Shown here: positions 30,355 to 39,579 of the stretch, one piece after another
How positions within the stretch are numbered: the first letter of the stretch is position 1
Layout of the letters: the number at the start of each line of letters is the position of its first letter
NCBI RefSeq assembly: GCF_016427505.1
Contig: NZ_JAELXS010000001.1
Location: 248,001-312,000 of the forward strand
Source of the DNA: Sphingomonas mollis
Lineage (GTDB): Bacteria > Pseudomonadota > Alphaproteobacteria > Sphingomonadales > Sphingomonadaceae
Reading direction: 5' to 3'
Length of the DNA stretch: 64,000 nucleotides
The notes under the pieces: model-generated
The model's input: the letters and a program-made list of their open reading frames with translations, nothing else
Databases searched by the model: none
Told to the model about the DNA's origin: nothing
Made by a program: the position numbers and the translations under genes

Positions 30355-30424
30355 GGCGATCTCCCGATCCGATCATATCATCACACCGCCGACCGGCCTT
30401 CGATCGACTGGATGATGGTGTATT

Positions 30425-30436
30425 GCAAACGATTGC
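30425..30436. promoter_or_regulatory. LacI-family operator candidate upstream of the GH97 gene
   Basis: GCAAACGATTGC is a near-perfect palindrome centred on CG, with one mismatched pair, in the divergent gap between GH32 and GH97. The form GCAAnCGnTTGC is the usual shape of LacI-family operators. The only LacI-type regulator in the window lies at 44257-45345, so regulation in trans is possible but untested. Confidence 0.5.
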
Positions 30437-30502
30437 TATGCCAATTATGCCATGTCGCGCAACGCCCGCAAAGCAGGTCGGGCGGGCATGGGCGAGGGGG
30501 CG

Positions 30503-32515
30503 ATGATGCATCGTTGGGCGGTTCCGGCATTGGTGGGTTCCATGGTGTCGGCGGCACCCGCAGCGGCGCAGGAGTGGCGATCGATCCGATCCCCCGATGG
30601 CCGCATCGTCGTCGATCTGGCGGTGGACAAGGGCGATGCCGTCTATCGCGCCTCGTTCAAGGGGCGGCCGATCCTCGACCGGTCGAAACTGGGATTCCGG
30701 TTCAAGGACGCCGCACCCCTCGATACCGGCTTCCGTATCCTGAAGGCGCAACCGCTGGCGCATGACGCCGCTTGGCAGCAGCCATGGGGCGAACGGCGCC
30801 AGATGCGCGAGCGGTACAACGGCCTCGCGATCACGCTGGCGGCGGTGGATGGCCGTACGCTGGGCGTTGAATTCCGGGTGTTCGATGACGGCTTCGGTTT
30901 CCGCTATACGCTGCCGGGTGCGGCCGGCGACCGGTTGATCGTCGGCGACGAGGCGACCGAATTCCACTTCGCGCATAATTACCGCGCCTGGTCGATCCCC
31001 GCCTATCGCGAGAAATACAGCGAATATGAATATAGCCGATCGGCCCTGTCGGCGATCCAGACCGCGCAGACGCCGTTGACGTTGGAGGGGGACGGCATCG
31101 CACTGGCGGTTCACGAGGCGGCTTTGGTCGATTTCCCGTCGATGAACCTGCGCATGCCCGACGAGAACAGCCGCACGCTGAAGGCCGATCTGTCACCCTG
31201 GTCGAACGGTGATCGCGCGCGCGTGCAAGGCGGGCAGGCGACCCCGTGGCGGGTGGTGATGGTGGCCGACGATGCCGCGCATCTGGCGGACTCGACGATC
31301 GTCCTCAACCTGAACGAGCCCAACCGGCTGGGCGATGTGGCGTGGGCGGTGCCGCAGAAATATATCGGCATCTTCTGGGCGATGCATACCGGCCTGCTGA
31401 CATGGGAGCCTGGCCCGAGGCTGGGCGCGACCACCGATCGCACCAGGCAGTATATCGACTGGGCGGCGGCGCATGGTATCAAGGGCGTGCTGGTCGAGGG
31501 CTGGAACGTCGGCTGGGATGTGCCGGAATGGTGGAAGAACGGCCATTCGCGCTTCGTCCTCGACCGCGCGCAGCCGGCATTCGATATGCCCGTTGTCTCG
31601 GCTTATGCGAAGGCGAAGGGCGTGAACCTGATCGGGCATCACGAAACCGGCGGTCAGGTGAAGGACTATCTGGCGCAACTGGAACCGGCGCTCGATTATT
31701 ACGACCGCTACGGCGTGCGGTCGATCAAGCTCGGCTATGTCGGCACGAAGCTCGACCTGACGGAATGGCCGGACGGGCAATATGCCGTTGAGGCTTTCCA
31801 GAAGGTGGTGGAGGCCAGCGCCCGCCACCGGATCGCGATCTTCCCGCACGAACCCGTCAAGGATACCGGCCTGCGCCGAACCTGGCCCAATTTGATGAGC
31901 CGCGAGGGCGCGCGCGGTCAGGAATATAATGGCGGCAGCCCCGATACCGGCAACGCGCCGGACCACACGACCATCCTGCCGTTCACGCGGTTGCTGTCCG
32001 GGCCGTTCGACTACACGCCGGGCGTATTCCACTTCGATTATCGCGCGACGCGGCCGAACAACCGCGTTCCCTCCACACTCGCCAACCAGCTGGCGCTGTA
32101 CGTCGTGCTCTATAGCCCGGTACAGATGGCCGTCGATCTGCCCGAGCATTATGACGAGCATCCGGGCGCCTTCCGCTTCATCCGCGACGTGCCGACCGAT
32201 TGGGAACAGTCGCGGACCCTGCAGGGCCGGATCGGCGATTACGCCGTCGTCGCCCGACAGGATCGTGCCGGCCCGGACTGGTATCTGGGCGCGATCACCA
32301 ATGGCGAGGCGCGCACGCTGAAGGTGCCGCTCGATTTCCTGACGAAGGGCCGCCGGTACGAGGCGCAGATCTATGCCGACGGTCCGGGCGCCGACTGGCG
32401 CACCGCGCCCGAGCGGATCGCCATCAGCAGCCGGACCGTGACCGACGTCGATATGCTTGATCTCGTTCTCGCGCCGGGCGGTGGACAGGCCATCCGGTTC
32501 AGGGCGCTCGACTGA
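30503..32515 (+). CDS. GH97 family glycoside hydrolase
   Basis: This 670-residue exported enzyme belongs to GH97, the SusB family of alpha-glucosidases and alpha-galactosidases. It shows a signal peptide (WAVPALVGSMVSAAPAAAQ), an N-terminal beta-supersandwich (residues 25-270) and a TIM barrel with TRQYIDWAAAHGIKGVLVEGWNVGWD and LIGHHETGG. The enzyme is calcium-dependent in characterised members. I prefer the ATG at 30503 or 30506, which follow GAGGGG and precede the signal peptide directly. A LacI-type operator candidate lies 67 bases upstream. The mechanism (retaining or inverting) cannot be told here. Confidence 0.88.
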   Translation: MMHRWAVPALVGSMVSAAPAAAQEWRSIRSPDGRIVVDLAVDKGDAVYRASFKGRPILDRSKLGFRFKDAAPLDTGFRILKAQPLAHDAAWQQPWGERRQMRERYNGLAITLAAVDGRTLGVEFRVFDDGFGFRYTLPGAAGDRLIVGDEATEFHFAHNYRAWSIPAYREKYSEYEYSRSALSAIQTAQTPLTLEGDGIALAVHEAALVDFPSMNLRMPDENSRTLKADLSPWSNGDRARVQGGQATPWRVVMVADDAAHLADSTIVLNLNEPNRLGDVAWAVPQKYIGIFWAMHTGLLTWEPGPRLGATTDRTRQYIDWAAAHGIKGVLVEGWNVGWDVPEWWKNGHSRFVLDRAQPAFDMPVVSAYAKAKGVNLIGHHETGGQVKDYLAQLEPALDYYDRYGVRSIKLGYVGTKLDLTEWPDGQYAVEAFQKVVEASARHRIAIFPHEPVKDTGLRRTWPNLMSREGARGQEYNGGSPDTGNAPDHTTILPFTRLLSGPFDYTPGVFHFDYRATRPNNRVPSTLANQLALYVVLYSPVQMAVDLPEHYDEHPGAFRFIRDVPTDWEQSRTLQGRIGDYAVVARQDRAGPDWYLGAITNGEARTLKVPLDFLTKGRRYEAQIYADGPGADWRTAPERIAISSRTVTDVDMLDLVLAPGGGQAIRFRALD

Positions 32516-32550
32516 CGGCCGACGGCGCCATGGCCGGCACCGGCGTTGAC

Positions 32551-32569
32551 GGCGATAATCATTCGCAAT
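32551..32569. promoter_or_regulatory. Fur-box-like operator upstream of piuC
   Basis: GGCGATAATCATTCGCAAT, read on the other strand as ATTGCGAATGATTATCGCC, closely matches the classical iron box GATAATGATAATCATTATC and its GAGAATGATTATC variant. It lies 70 bases before the piuC start, where a promoter operator is expected. PiuC-type genes are commonly repressed by Fur when iron is plentiful. Confidence 0.6.
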
Positions 32570-32638
32570 AATGCCGATGTGCTCGCCGTTGCCGTCGCGA
32601 TCCCCGCCTGCTCGGTCACGCTTCCAGGGGCCGACGCC

Positions 32639-33322
32639 ATGTTGATCGCCATTCCCGATGTCTTGTCGCCCGTCGAACTGGCGCGGGTGCGCGCCCTGCT
32701 CGACGCTGCCGACTGGATCGACGGCAACGCCACCTCCGGCGCGCAATCGGCGCTCGCCAAGCGCAACGAGCAACTGCCGGAAGGATCGGCGGCGGCGCGG
32801 GAAGCGGGAGGCATCGTGCTCGACGCGCTGGGCCGTTCGCCGCTGTTTATCGCCGCCGCCCTGCCGCTGAAAGTGTTCCCGCCGCTGTTCAACCGGTATG
32901 GCGACGGCCACAGCTTCGGCACGCATGTCGACAACGCGATCAGGATGCAGCGCGGCAGCGATTTCCGCATTCGCAGCGACCTGTCGGCCACGCTCTTTCT
33001 CGCCGATCCCGACAGCTATGACGGCGGCGAACTGGTGGTCGAGGAGCAGTTCGGCGATCAGCGGGTGAAGCTGCCTGCCGGCCACATGGTTCTCTATCCG
33101 GCGTCCAGCCTGCACCATGTCACGCCGGTCACGCGCGGGCGGCGCGTGGCATCGTTCTTTTGGATACAGTCGATGGTTCGCGACGATGGCGAACGCCGGC
33201 TGTTGTTCGAGCTGGATCATGCGGTCCAGGACGTCGCCGGCCGCCATGGCCATGCCGATCCGGCGGCGATCCGGCTGACGGGCGTCTATCACAATCTGCT
33301 GCGTCGCTGGGGCGATGCATAG
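32639..33322 (+). CDS. piuC: Fe2+/2-oxoglutarate-dependent dioxygenase, PKHD-type hydroxylase
   Basis: This 227-residue protein matches the PiuC/YbiX family, whose members are about 226 residues long and are linked to iron-siderophore uptake. The iron ligands are H96 and D98 (GTHVDNA) and H159 (SSLHHVTPV), and an arginine at 168-169 (TRGRRV) should bind 2-oxoglutarate. The ATG at 32639 gives the family length. A Fur-like operator lies upstream. piuC is usually next to a siderophore receptor gene; here it stands alone, with the GH97 gene 123 bases upstream, so its partner receptor is elsewhere. Confidence 0.92.
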   Translation: MLIAIPDVLSPVELARVRALLDAADWIDGNATSGAQSALAKRNEQLPEGSAAAREAGGIVLDALGRSPLFIAAALPLKVFPPLFNRYGDGHSFGTHVDNAIRMQRGSDFRIRSDLSATLFLADPDSYDGGELVVEEQFGDQRVKLPAGHMVLYPASSLHHVTPVTRGRRVASFFWIQSMVRDDGERRLLFELDHAVQDVAGRHGHADPAAIRLTGVYHNLLRRWGDA

Positions 33323-33425
33323 GGCAGCGGATCGGACCCATGGATGCTAGGCGAGCAGCTGATTATCCCGTATCGCGTCCATCACTTGCGGTGCATCGTG
33401 CCGGGGTGAACGAGGGGATCGTCGC

Positions 33426-34937
33426 TTGTCGTCAGAAGATATACTGCCCGCGCTTGCGCTGACGGGCATCAAGGGGCTGGACGATATCCTCAACGGCGGG
33501 TTGACGCCGGACCGGATGTATCTGGTCGAAGGGACGCCGGGCACGGGCAAGACGACGCTCGGGCTGGGCTTCCTGCTGGCCGGCGCGGAAGTCGGCGACA
33601 CCGGTCTTTACATCACCCTCGCCGAAACCGAGGTCGAACTGCGCGCCGTCGCGAAGACTCACGGCTGGTCGCTCGATGCGCTGACGTTGTTCGAGATGGT
33701 GCCGGTCGATGGCCTGGGCGAGGATCAGGAACAGACACTCCTCCACCCCAGCGAGGTCGAACTGGGCGAGACGATCCGCGACATGATGGCCAAGGTCGAC
33801 GAACTACGCCCGACGCGCGTCGTGATCGACAGCCTGTCGGAACTGCGGCTGCTGGCGCAAAGCCCGATCCGCTATCGCCGCCAGATCCTCGCGCTGAAAC
33901 ATTTCTTCTCGACCCGGCAATGCACGGTTCTGTTCCTCGACGACAAGAGTGCAAGCGGCAGCGACCTGCAATTGCACAGCATCGCGCACGGCGTGATCGC
34001 CCTCGAACAGGTCCTGTCCGGTTTCGGCGCACAGCGACGGCGACTGCATGTTGTGAAGATGCGTGGCGTGCGTTTCCGCGGCGGCTATCACGATTTCGAG
34101 ATCGAGCGTGGCGGCCTGTGTGTCTATCCGCGGCTGGTCGCTGCGGAACATGATGCACGGGAGGCGGGCGACACGGTATCCACCGGATCGTCCGAACTGG
34201 ACGCGCTGCTGGGCGGCGGGCTAGTGCCGGGAACCGCGACATTGCTGACCGGGCCGGCGGGCGTCGGCAAGACGACCGCGTCGGTCCAGTGCATGGTGGC
34301 CGCCCTGAAACGAGGGGAGAAGGCCGCCTATTTCCTCTTCGACGAACGCCTGCCGACCCTGATGACCCGCAGCGCCGCGCTCGGCATGGACCTGCAACCC
34401 TATCTAGATAGCGGCACGCTTTCGATCCGGGCGATCGATCCGGCGGAGATGTCGCCGGGACAATTCGCCGGGTCGATCCAGGCGGCGGTCGAGGAAGACG
34501 GCGCTCGCGTCGTCATTATCGACAGCCTGAACGCCTATCTGCAATCGATGCCCAACGAGCAATTCCTGGTGCTCCAGATGCACGAGATGCTGACGTATCT
34601 TGGACAAAAGGGCGTCGTCAGCCTGCTGATCCTGGGTCTGCACGGCGTGATGGGCGATATCCGGTCGGATGTGGACCTCAGCTACCTGTCCGATACCGTC
34701 GTGCAGTTGCGCTATTTCGAGGCGCATGGCGAAGTGCGTCAGGCGATTTCCGTCATCAAGACCCGCACCGCACGGCACGAAAGGGCGATCCGCGAGTTTC
34801 AGATAGGCAGCAACGGCTTGCAGGTCGGGAAGCCGCTGCACGATTTCCAGGGCGTGCTGACGGGCGTTCCCACTTTCTCCGGTGAAGGCAAGACGTTGAT
34901 GGCAAGCCGGATGGGATCAATGGACGCACACGGATAA
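33426..34937 (+). CDS. KaiC-like tandem RecA-fold ATPase
   Basis: This 503-residue cytoplasmic protein contains two KaiC/RecA-like ATPase domains, as in the cyanobacterial clock protein. Walker A motifs are GTPGTGKTT (about 36-44) and GPAGVGKTT (about 276-284). The glutamates used for catalysis are partly kept: AET in CI and DER in CII. The segment aligning with the KaiC phosphorylation site reads DLSYLSDTVVQLRY, so Ser419 is kept while the neighbouring Thr is replaced by Tyr420. The start is TTG at 33426 with GAGGGG upstream. The histidine kinase gene begins one base after the stop. No KaiA or KaiB is visible. Confidence 0.9.
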   Translation: MSSEDILPALALTGIKGLDDILNGGLTPDRMYLVEGTPGTGKTTLGLGFLLAGAEVGDTGLYITLAETEVELRAVAKTHGWSLDALTLFEMVPVDGLGEDQEQTLLHPSEVELGETIRDMMAKVDELRPTRVVIDSLSELRLLAQSPIRYRRQILALKHFFSTRQCTVLFLDDKSASGSDLQLHSIAHGVIALEQVLSGFGAQRRRLHVVKMRGVRFRGGYHDFEIERGGLCVYPRLVAAEHDAREAGDTVSTGSSELDALLGGGLVPGTATLLTGPAGVGKTTASVQCMVAALKRGEKAAYFLFDERLPTLMTRSAALGMDLQPYLDSGTLSIRAIDPAEMSPGQFAGSIQAAVEEDGARVVIIDSLNAYLQSMPNEQFLVLQMHEMLTYLGQKGVVSLLILGLHGVMGDIRSDVDLSYLSDTVVQLRYFEAHGEVRQAISVIKTRTARHERAIREFQIGSNGLQVGKPLHDFQGVLTGVPTFSGEGKTLMASRMGSMDAHG

Positions 34938-34938
34938 T

Positions 34939-36918
34939 ATGGAGGGCAGGGTCCTCATCCTGGCGCCCCGTGGTCGCGACGCGGCGATCGCCGCTGGTCT
35001 GCTGGCGCGTAACGACATCCGCGCCGAAGTCTGTGCCGATCAGGTGGCGCTGTTGACGGCATTGCGGGCCGGTGCCGACGTCGTGATGCTGACCGAAGAG
35101 GCGTTGGTGATGACCGATCCGGCCGCGCTGACGGCTTGGGTAGCAGCACAGCCGGCATGGGCGGATATCCCGTTCGTCGTCCTTGCCAATGGTACCAGGG
35201 CACCGCGAACGGCGATGGCGACGCAGCGCCTGGCCGATCTGGGCAATGTCGTGTTGCTGGAACGACCGCTCCATGCCGAGGCGATGCTGGGCGCGGTGCG
35301 ATCCGCCTTGAAGGCGCGGCATCGCCAATATGAACTGCGTGACGCCGCCGACACGCTCGAACGCGCGGTCGTCGACCGGACCCGCGATCTGGAGGCGGCA
35401 CGCGACAGTCTCGAAATCGCACTCGATGCGGCCGCGATGGGTAGCTGGGATCTCGATCTGGTGACGGGCGACGCGCGGCGTACGCCGCGTCATGACGAGA
35501 TATTTGGCTATGCGACGATGCTCGATCGGTGGGATAAGGATATGTTTCTCAACCACGTCGATCCGGCCCAGCGCGCCATGGTCGACAAGACGTTTGATGA
35601 TGCGCTGAAATCCGGTACGCTGGATGTCGAATGCGCGATCACCGCCGCGACGGGGGAAAGTCGCTGGATCGTGGCACAGGGGCGGGTGCGATACGGCGCC
35701 GATGGCACGCCGGTGCGGATGACCGGCGTCATTTCCGACATCACCGACCGCCGCGAGGCCAATGCGCAACTGGCGCAGGCGCAGAAGATGGATGCGATCG
35801 GACAACTGACCGGCGGCGTGGCCCACGACTTCAACAACCTGCTGACGCCGATCGTCGGCAGCCTCGACCTGCTCCGCCGGCGTCACAAGGACGACGAGCG
35901 GACGCAGCGGATGATTAGCGGCGCATTGCAGGCGGCCGAGCGCGCCGCGACGTTGACGCAGCGGCTGCTGTCCTTCGCCCGCCGACAGGCGTTGCAACCG
36001 CGCGCCGTGGACGTCGGCGCGCTGATCGACGGGATCGTCGATCTGATCCGGCGGTCGCTGGGGCCGTCGATCGTCGTCAGCCTCGAAATCCCCCGGCATC
36101 TGTCGTCGGCGCGGGTCGATCCGAACCAGCTGGAACTGGCGCTGCTGAACCTCGCGATCAACGCGCGCGATGCGATGCCGGGTGGCGGCAAGCTGGTCAT
36201 CGGTGTCGGCGATGTCGTCGTGGACGACCGCAACGGCGTCGGCCTTCAAGCCGGCAGCTATGTCCGCCTGATCGCGACCGACACCGGCACCGGCATGGAT
36301 CGCGCCACGCTGGCCCGCGCCACCGAGCCGTTCTTCTCGACCAAAGGCGTCGGCAAGGGGACGGGGCTGGGCCTGTCGATGATCCATGGCCTCGCCGCGC
36401 AGTCCGGTGGCACGTTGCGCCTGAGCAGCGAGCCCGGTCGCGGCACGGCGGTGGAGTTATGGCTGCCCGCCACCGACGAAGCGGCGGCCGGCACCGGCGA
36501 GCAGAGCGCCGAACCCGTCGCGGCGCGGCGGGCGGCGACGATCCTGCTGGTCGACGACGAGGATCTGGTTCGCTCGGCCACCGCCGATATGCTGCGCGAC
36601 ATCGGTTATACCGTGATCGAGACGAATTCCGGGACGCAGGCGCTGAGCGCGATCCGTGCGGGGGCGGAGGCCGACATGCTCGTCAGCGACTATTTGATGC
36701 CGGGGATGACGGGCGGACAGCTCATCAACGAGGTGCGCGCATCGGGCATCCGGCTGCCGGCGCTGCTCGTCACCGGTTATGCGGCCGCGGGTGAGGATGT
36801 GCCGGCCGACGTCATGCGTCTCGCCAAGCCGTTCCGTCAGGTCGATCTCGCCGCGAAGGTCGATGAATTGCTGCGCACGGCCGCCGTCGGCCGCGCGCGG
36901 TTGAAGGTCGTCGACTGA
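34939..36918 (+). CDS. hybrid histidine kinase with N-terminal pseudo-receiver, PAS, HisKA, HATPase and receiver domains
   Basis: This 659-residue soluble sensor kinase starts one base after the KaiC-like gene. Residues 1-125 form a receiver-like fold lacking the usual phosphorylation Asp. A short coiled coil (about 127-160) is followed by a PAS domain (160-270), HisKA with phosphorylated His296 ([11 protein letters not shown]), and a HATPase_c domain with N boxes ([10 protein letters not shown]) and G boxes ([18 protein letters not shown]). The C-terminal receiver has D584 ([10 protein letters not shown]) and K in RLAKPFR. No membrane segment is seen, so it senses inside the cell. The tight spacing suggests it works with the KaiC protein, perhaps in energy-state or stress signalling. 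Confidence 0.92.
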   Translation: MEGRVLILAPRGRDAAIAAGLLARNDIRAEVCADQVALLTALRAGADVVMLTEEALVMTDPAALTAWVAAQPAWADIPFVVLANGTRAPRTAMATQRLADLGNVVLLERPLHAEAMLGAVRSALKARHRQYELRDAADTLERAVVDRTRDLEAARDSLEIALDAAAMGSWDLDLVTGDARRTPRHDEIFGYATMLDRWDKDMFLNHVDPAQRAMVDKTFDDALKSGTLDVECAITAATGESRWIVAQGRVRYGADGTPVRMTGVISDITDRREANAQLAQAQKMDAIGQLTGGVAHDFNNLLTPIVGSLDLLRRRHKDDERTQRMISGALQAAERAATLTQRLLSFARRQALQPRAVDVGALIDGIVDLIRRSLGPSIVVSLEIPRHLSSARVDPNQLELALLNLAINARDAMPGGGKLVIGVGDVVVDDRNGVGLQAGSYVRLIATDTGTGMDRATLARATEPFFSTKGVGKGTGLGLSMIHGLAAQSGGTLRLSSEPGRGTAVELWLPATDEAAAGTGEQSAEPVAARRAATILLVDDEDLVRSATADMLRDIGYTVIETNSGTQALSAIRAGAEADMLVSDYLMPGMTGGQLINEVRASGIRLPALLVTGYAAAGEDVPADVMRLAKPFRQVDLAAKVDELLRTAAVGRARLKVVD

Positions 36919-36924
36919 TCCGGT

Positions 36925-38577
36925 TCAGCGGTCGCGCCCGCCGCCGACCTGTCCCGCTGCACCCGTCAGTGCCAGCGCCACCGCCTCGGCGATCTTGATC
37001 CCGTCCACCGCCGCCGACAGGATGCCGCCCGCATACCCCGCGCCCTCGCCGGCCGGATAGAGCCCGGCGGTGTTGACGCTCTGGAAATCGTCGCCCCGCG
37101 TCACCCGGATCGGCGACGATGTCCGCGTCTCCACGCCGGTCAGCACTGCATCGGGATGATCGTAACCGGGTATCTCCCGCCCGAACGCTACCAGCGCCTC
37201 CCGCATCGCCGTTACCGCGAACTCCGGCAGGCAGGCCGCCAGATCGGTCAGCTCCACGCCGGGGCGATAGGACGGGATGACGCTGCCCAGCGCCGTCGAT
37301 GGGCGCCCCGCCAGAAAGTCGCCCAGTCGCTGCGCCGGTGCCTTGTACGTGCCGCCGCCCACCTCGAACGCGCGCGTTTCCCAATGTCGTTGCAGTTCGA
37401 TGCCGGCCAGCGGATGGCCTGGATAATCGCGCGCCGGATCGATGCCGACGACGATGCCGGAATTGGCATTGCGCTCGTTGCGCGAATACTGGCTCATGCC
37501 ATTGGTCGCGACCCGCCCGACCTCCGATGTCGCTGCGACGACGGTGCCGCCCGGACACATGCAAAAGCTGTAGACCGTGCGCCCGTTCTTGCAGTGGTGC
37601 GACAGGCTGTACGCGGCGGCACCCAGATCGGGATGTCCGGCGCATGGCCCGAACCGCGCATGGTCGATCCAGCTTTGTGGATGTTCGATGCGGACGCCGA
37701 TCGAAAACGGCTTGGCCTCCAGATACACGCCGCGATCGTGGAGCATGTGGAACGTGTCGCGTGCGCTGTGCCCGACCGCGAAGACCACCGGACCGGTCTC
37801 CATCACCTCGCCGCTGTGCAGGCGGATGCCGCGCAGGCGGCGTGCGCCATCGGCATCCTCGGCGATGTCGAGATCGTCGACCCGGTGTTCGAAGCGATAT
37901 TCGCCGCCCAATGCCTCCACCGTCCGGCGCATGCTCTCGACCATCGTGACCAGCCGGAACGTGCCGATATGCGGGTGTGCCTCGGTCAGAATTTCGGGCG
38001 GCGCGCCGGCTTTCACGAACTCGATCAGCACCTTGCGGCCGAGGTGGCGGGGGTCCTTGATCTGGCTCCACAACTTGCCGTCGGAAAAGGTGCCGGCCCC
38101 GCCTTCGCCGAACTGCACGTTGGATTCGGGGTTCAGCTCGCTGCGCCGCCACAGGCCCCAAGTGTCCTTGGTCCGCTCGCGCACCACCTTGCCGCGATCG
38201 AGGATGATCGGGCGGAACCCCATCTGCGCCAGGATCAGCCCGGCGAACAGGCCGCAGGGTCCGGCACCCACCACCACCGGTCGCGGCCCCGCATAATCGG
38301 CCGGCGCCTTCGTCACGAAGCGGTATCCGGTGTCGGGCGTCGTATTTACATGCCGGTCGCGCCGGAACCGGGCGAGCACCGGCGCCTCGTTCTTCAGCGT
38401 CACGTCGACCGAATAGACGAGCTGGATGTCCATCTTGTCCCGCGCATCATGCGCGCGCCGGGCGATGGTGTAGCGGACCAGATCGCGCGGCGTGATGCGC
38501 AGCCGGTTGCGGATCGCGGCGGGCAACGCCTCCTCCGCATGGTTCAGGGGCAGCTTCAGATCGGTAATGCGCAACAT
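36925..38577 (-). CDS. NAD(P)/FAD-dependent dehydrogenase (COG2509 type)
   Basis: This 550-residue cytoplasmic flavoprotein matches the uncharacterised FAD-dependent dehydrogenases of COG2509. The FAD-binding loop is VVVGAGPCGLFAGLILAQMG (about residue 100), and a second conserved block is NVQFGEGGAGTFSDGKLW. The C-terminal GLYPAGEGAGYAGGILSAAVDGIKIAEA is typical of the family. A cysteine-containing stretch (HHCKNGRTVYSFCMCPGG) is also conserved. The physiological substrate is unknown. It converges with the kinase gene, with only six bases between the stops, and lies downstream of mrpG on the same strand. Confidence 0.85.
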   Translation of the reverse strand: MLRITDLKLPLNHAEEALPAAIRNRLRITPRDLVRYTIARRAHDARDKMDIQLVYSVDVTLKNEAPVLARFRRDRHVNTTPDTGYRFVTKAPADYAGPRPVVVGAGPCGLFAGLILAQMGFRPIILDRGKVVRERTKDTWGLWRRSELNPESNVQFGEGGAGTFSDGKLWSQIKDPRHLGRKVLIEFVKAGAPPEILTEAHPHIGTFRLVTMVESMRRTVEALGGEYRFEHRVDDLDIAEDADGARRLRGIRLHSGEVMETGPVVFAVGHSARDTFHMLHDRGVYLEAKPFSIGVRIEHPQSWIDHARFGPCAGHPDLGAAAYSLSHHCKNGRTVYSFCMCPGGTVVAATSEVGRVATNGMSQYSRNERNANSGIVVGIDPARDYPGHPLAGIELQRHWETRAFEVGGGTYKAPAQRLGDFLAGRPSTALGSVIPSYRPGVELTDLAACLPEFAVTAMREALVAFGREIPGYDHPDAVLTGVETRTSSPIRVTRGDDFQSVNTAGLYPAGEGAGYAGGILSAAVDGIKIAEAVALALTGAAGQVGGGRDR

Positions 38578-38624
38578 ACCGGCGACTTAGCGCCGCCGGC
38601 CCGCAATCGCCATGATCGATCGCG

Positions 38625-38975
38625 TCAGTCGGGTCGATCGGTCGGCTTCGCTTCGGCGCGATCGAGCACGTCAGCCAGCGGATCGTCGTCCACCCCCTCC
38701 ATCCGGGCGCCCGACAGATAGGCCGCACGGCCCAGCAACTGCGCACCGATCGGCAGGGTCAGCAGCAGGAACAGGATCGTCAGCAACCCCGTCGACAACC
38801 GCGCCGTCTGGTCGAGCAACAGCACGCCCAGCACGATCAGGCTGGTCCCCAGCGTCCCCGCCTTCGTTGCGCTGTGCATCCGCTGAAACGGATCGGGCAA
38901 CCGGACGAGGCCGATCGCCGCCACCAGCAGGAACCCGACGCCCAACGCCAGCATGGCGACCCCCAACACGATCAT
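38625..38975 (-). CDS. mrpG: Na+/H+ antiporter subunit G
   Basis: This 116-residue membrane protein is the last gene of the mrp operon. It has three transmembrane helices and the MrpG core MLALGVGFLLVAAIGLVRLPDPFQRMHSATKAGTLG. The start at 38975 overlaps the mrpF stop by four bases (ATGA). MrpG is part of the multi-subunit antiporter that exports Na+ (or K+) in exchange for protons at the inner membrane. Confidence 0.9.
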   Translation of the reverse strand: MIVLGVAMLALGVGFLLVAAIGLVRLPDPFQRMHSATKAGTLGTSLIVLGVLLLDQTARLSTGLLTILFLLLTLPIGAQLLGRAAYLSGARMEGVDDDPLADVLDRAEAKPTDRPD

Positions 38976-39247
38976 CGCCCGCCACCTTTCCGTTCCAGAA
39001 ATACCGCGAAGGCCGCCGTCGCCACGAAATTGATGAGCGACAGGCCCAGCGCGATGTCCAGAAACGCGCTCCGCCCCGTCGATACCGCCGTCAGCGCCGA
39101 AAACGCCACCGCGACCGCCGTCAGCATGTCGAACGCGACGAACCGGTCGGCGAAGCTCGGTCCGCGCACCATCCGCCATCCGGCCAGACCCAGTGCGACG
39201 CACAGCACCACCGACAGGATGGCGGCGACCAGTTGCAGATCAATCAC
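38972..39247 (-). CDS. mrpF: Na+/H+ antiporter subunit F
   Basis: This 91-residue membrane protein has three helices and the MrpF pattern GWRMVRGPSFADRFVAFDMLTAVAVAF. I use the GTG start at 39247, which overlaps the mrpE stop (GTGA) and gives the normal family length; earlier starts read through mrpE. Its stop overlaps the mrpG start. MrpF is required for assembly and transport by the complex in characterised systems. Confidence 0.9.
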   Translation of the reverse strand: MIDLQLVAAILSVVLCVALGLAGWRMVRGPSFADRFVAFDMLTAVAVAFSALTAVSTGRSAFLDIALGLSLINFVATAAFAVFLERKGGGR

Positions 39248-39579
39248 CGTTCCAGCTCCGCGATGGGGCGCTCGTACAGCCGCTTGAAGCGCGCGATCGT
39301 CGCCGCCGGATCGCGCGTATCCAGCACATGCAGATACAGGGTACGGCGATCGTCGGCGACATGCAGGCAGGTCGATCCCGGCGTCAGCGAGGTGAAATAG
39401 GCGAAAAGCGCCACCGCCCATGGCCGCTCCACCGCCACCGGCACCATCACGATCGCCGGATGCGTCTCGATCCGTGGCGACAGGACCAGCCGCGCCACCG
39501 CGAAGGACGAGAAGAACAGGTCGGCGACGAAGCTGACCGCCAGCACCACGACCGCGACGGCTTTGCGGAGGATGCTCAT
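39244..39579 (-). CDS. mrpE: Na+/H+ antiporter subunit E
   Basis: This 111-residue membrane subunit has an N-terminal hydrophobic segment (AVAVVVLAVSFVADLFFSSFAVARLVL), a membrane-edge domain and the MrpE signature SLTPGSTCLHVADDRRTLYLHVLD. It is shorter than most MrpE proteins (about 160 residues) because it lacks one or two leading helices, which is common in alphaproteobacteria. The start at 39579 overlaps the mrpD stop by four bases (ATGA). Confidence 0.88.
   Translation of the reverse strand: MSILRKAVAVVVLAVSFVADLFFSSFAVARLVLSPRIETHPAIVMVPVAVERPWAVALFAYFTSLTPGSTCLHVADDRRTLYLHVLDTRDPAATIARFKRLYERPIAELER

Noticed and set aside
31193-33292. 699-codon minus-strand frame over GH97 and piuC
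   Set aside because: It crosses two well-supported genes and has no family features.
37156-38721. 521-codon plus-strand frame over the FAD dehydrogenase gene
   Set aside because: The minus strand contains the FAD loop and conserved blocks; the plus frame is an echo.
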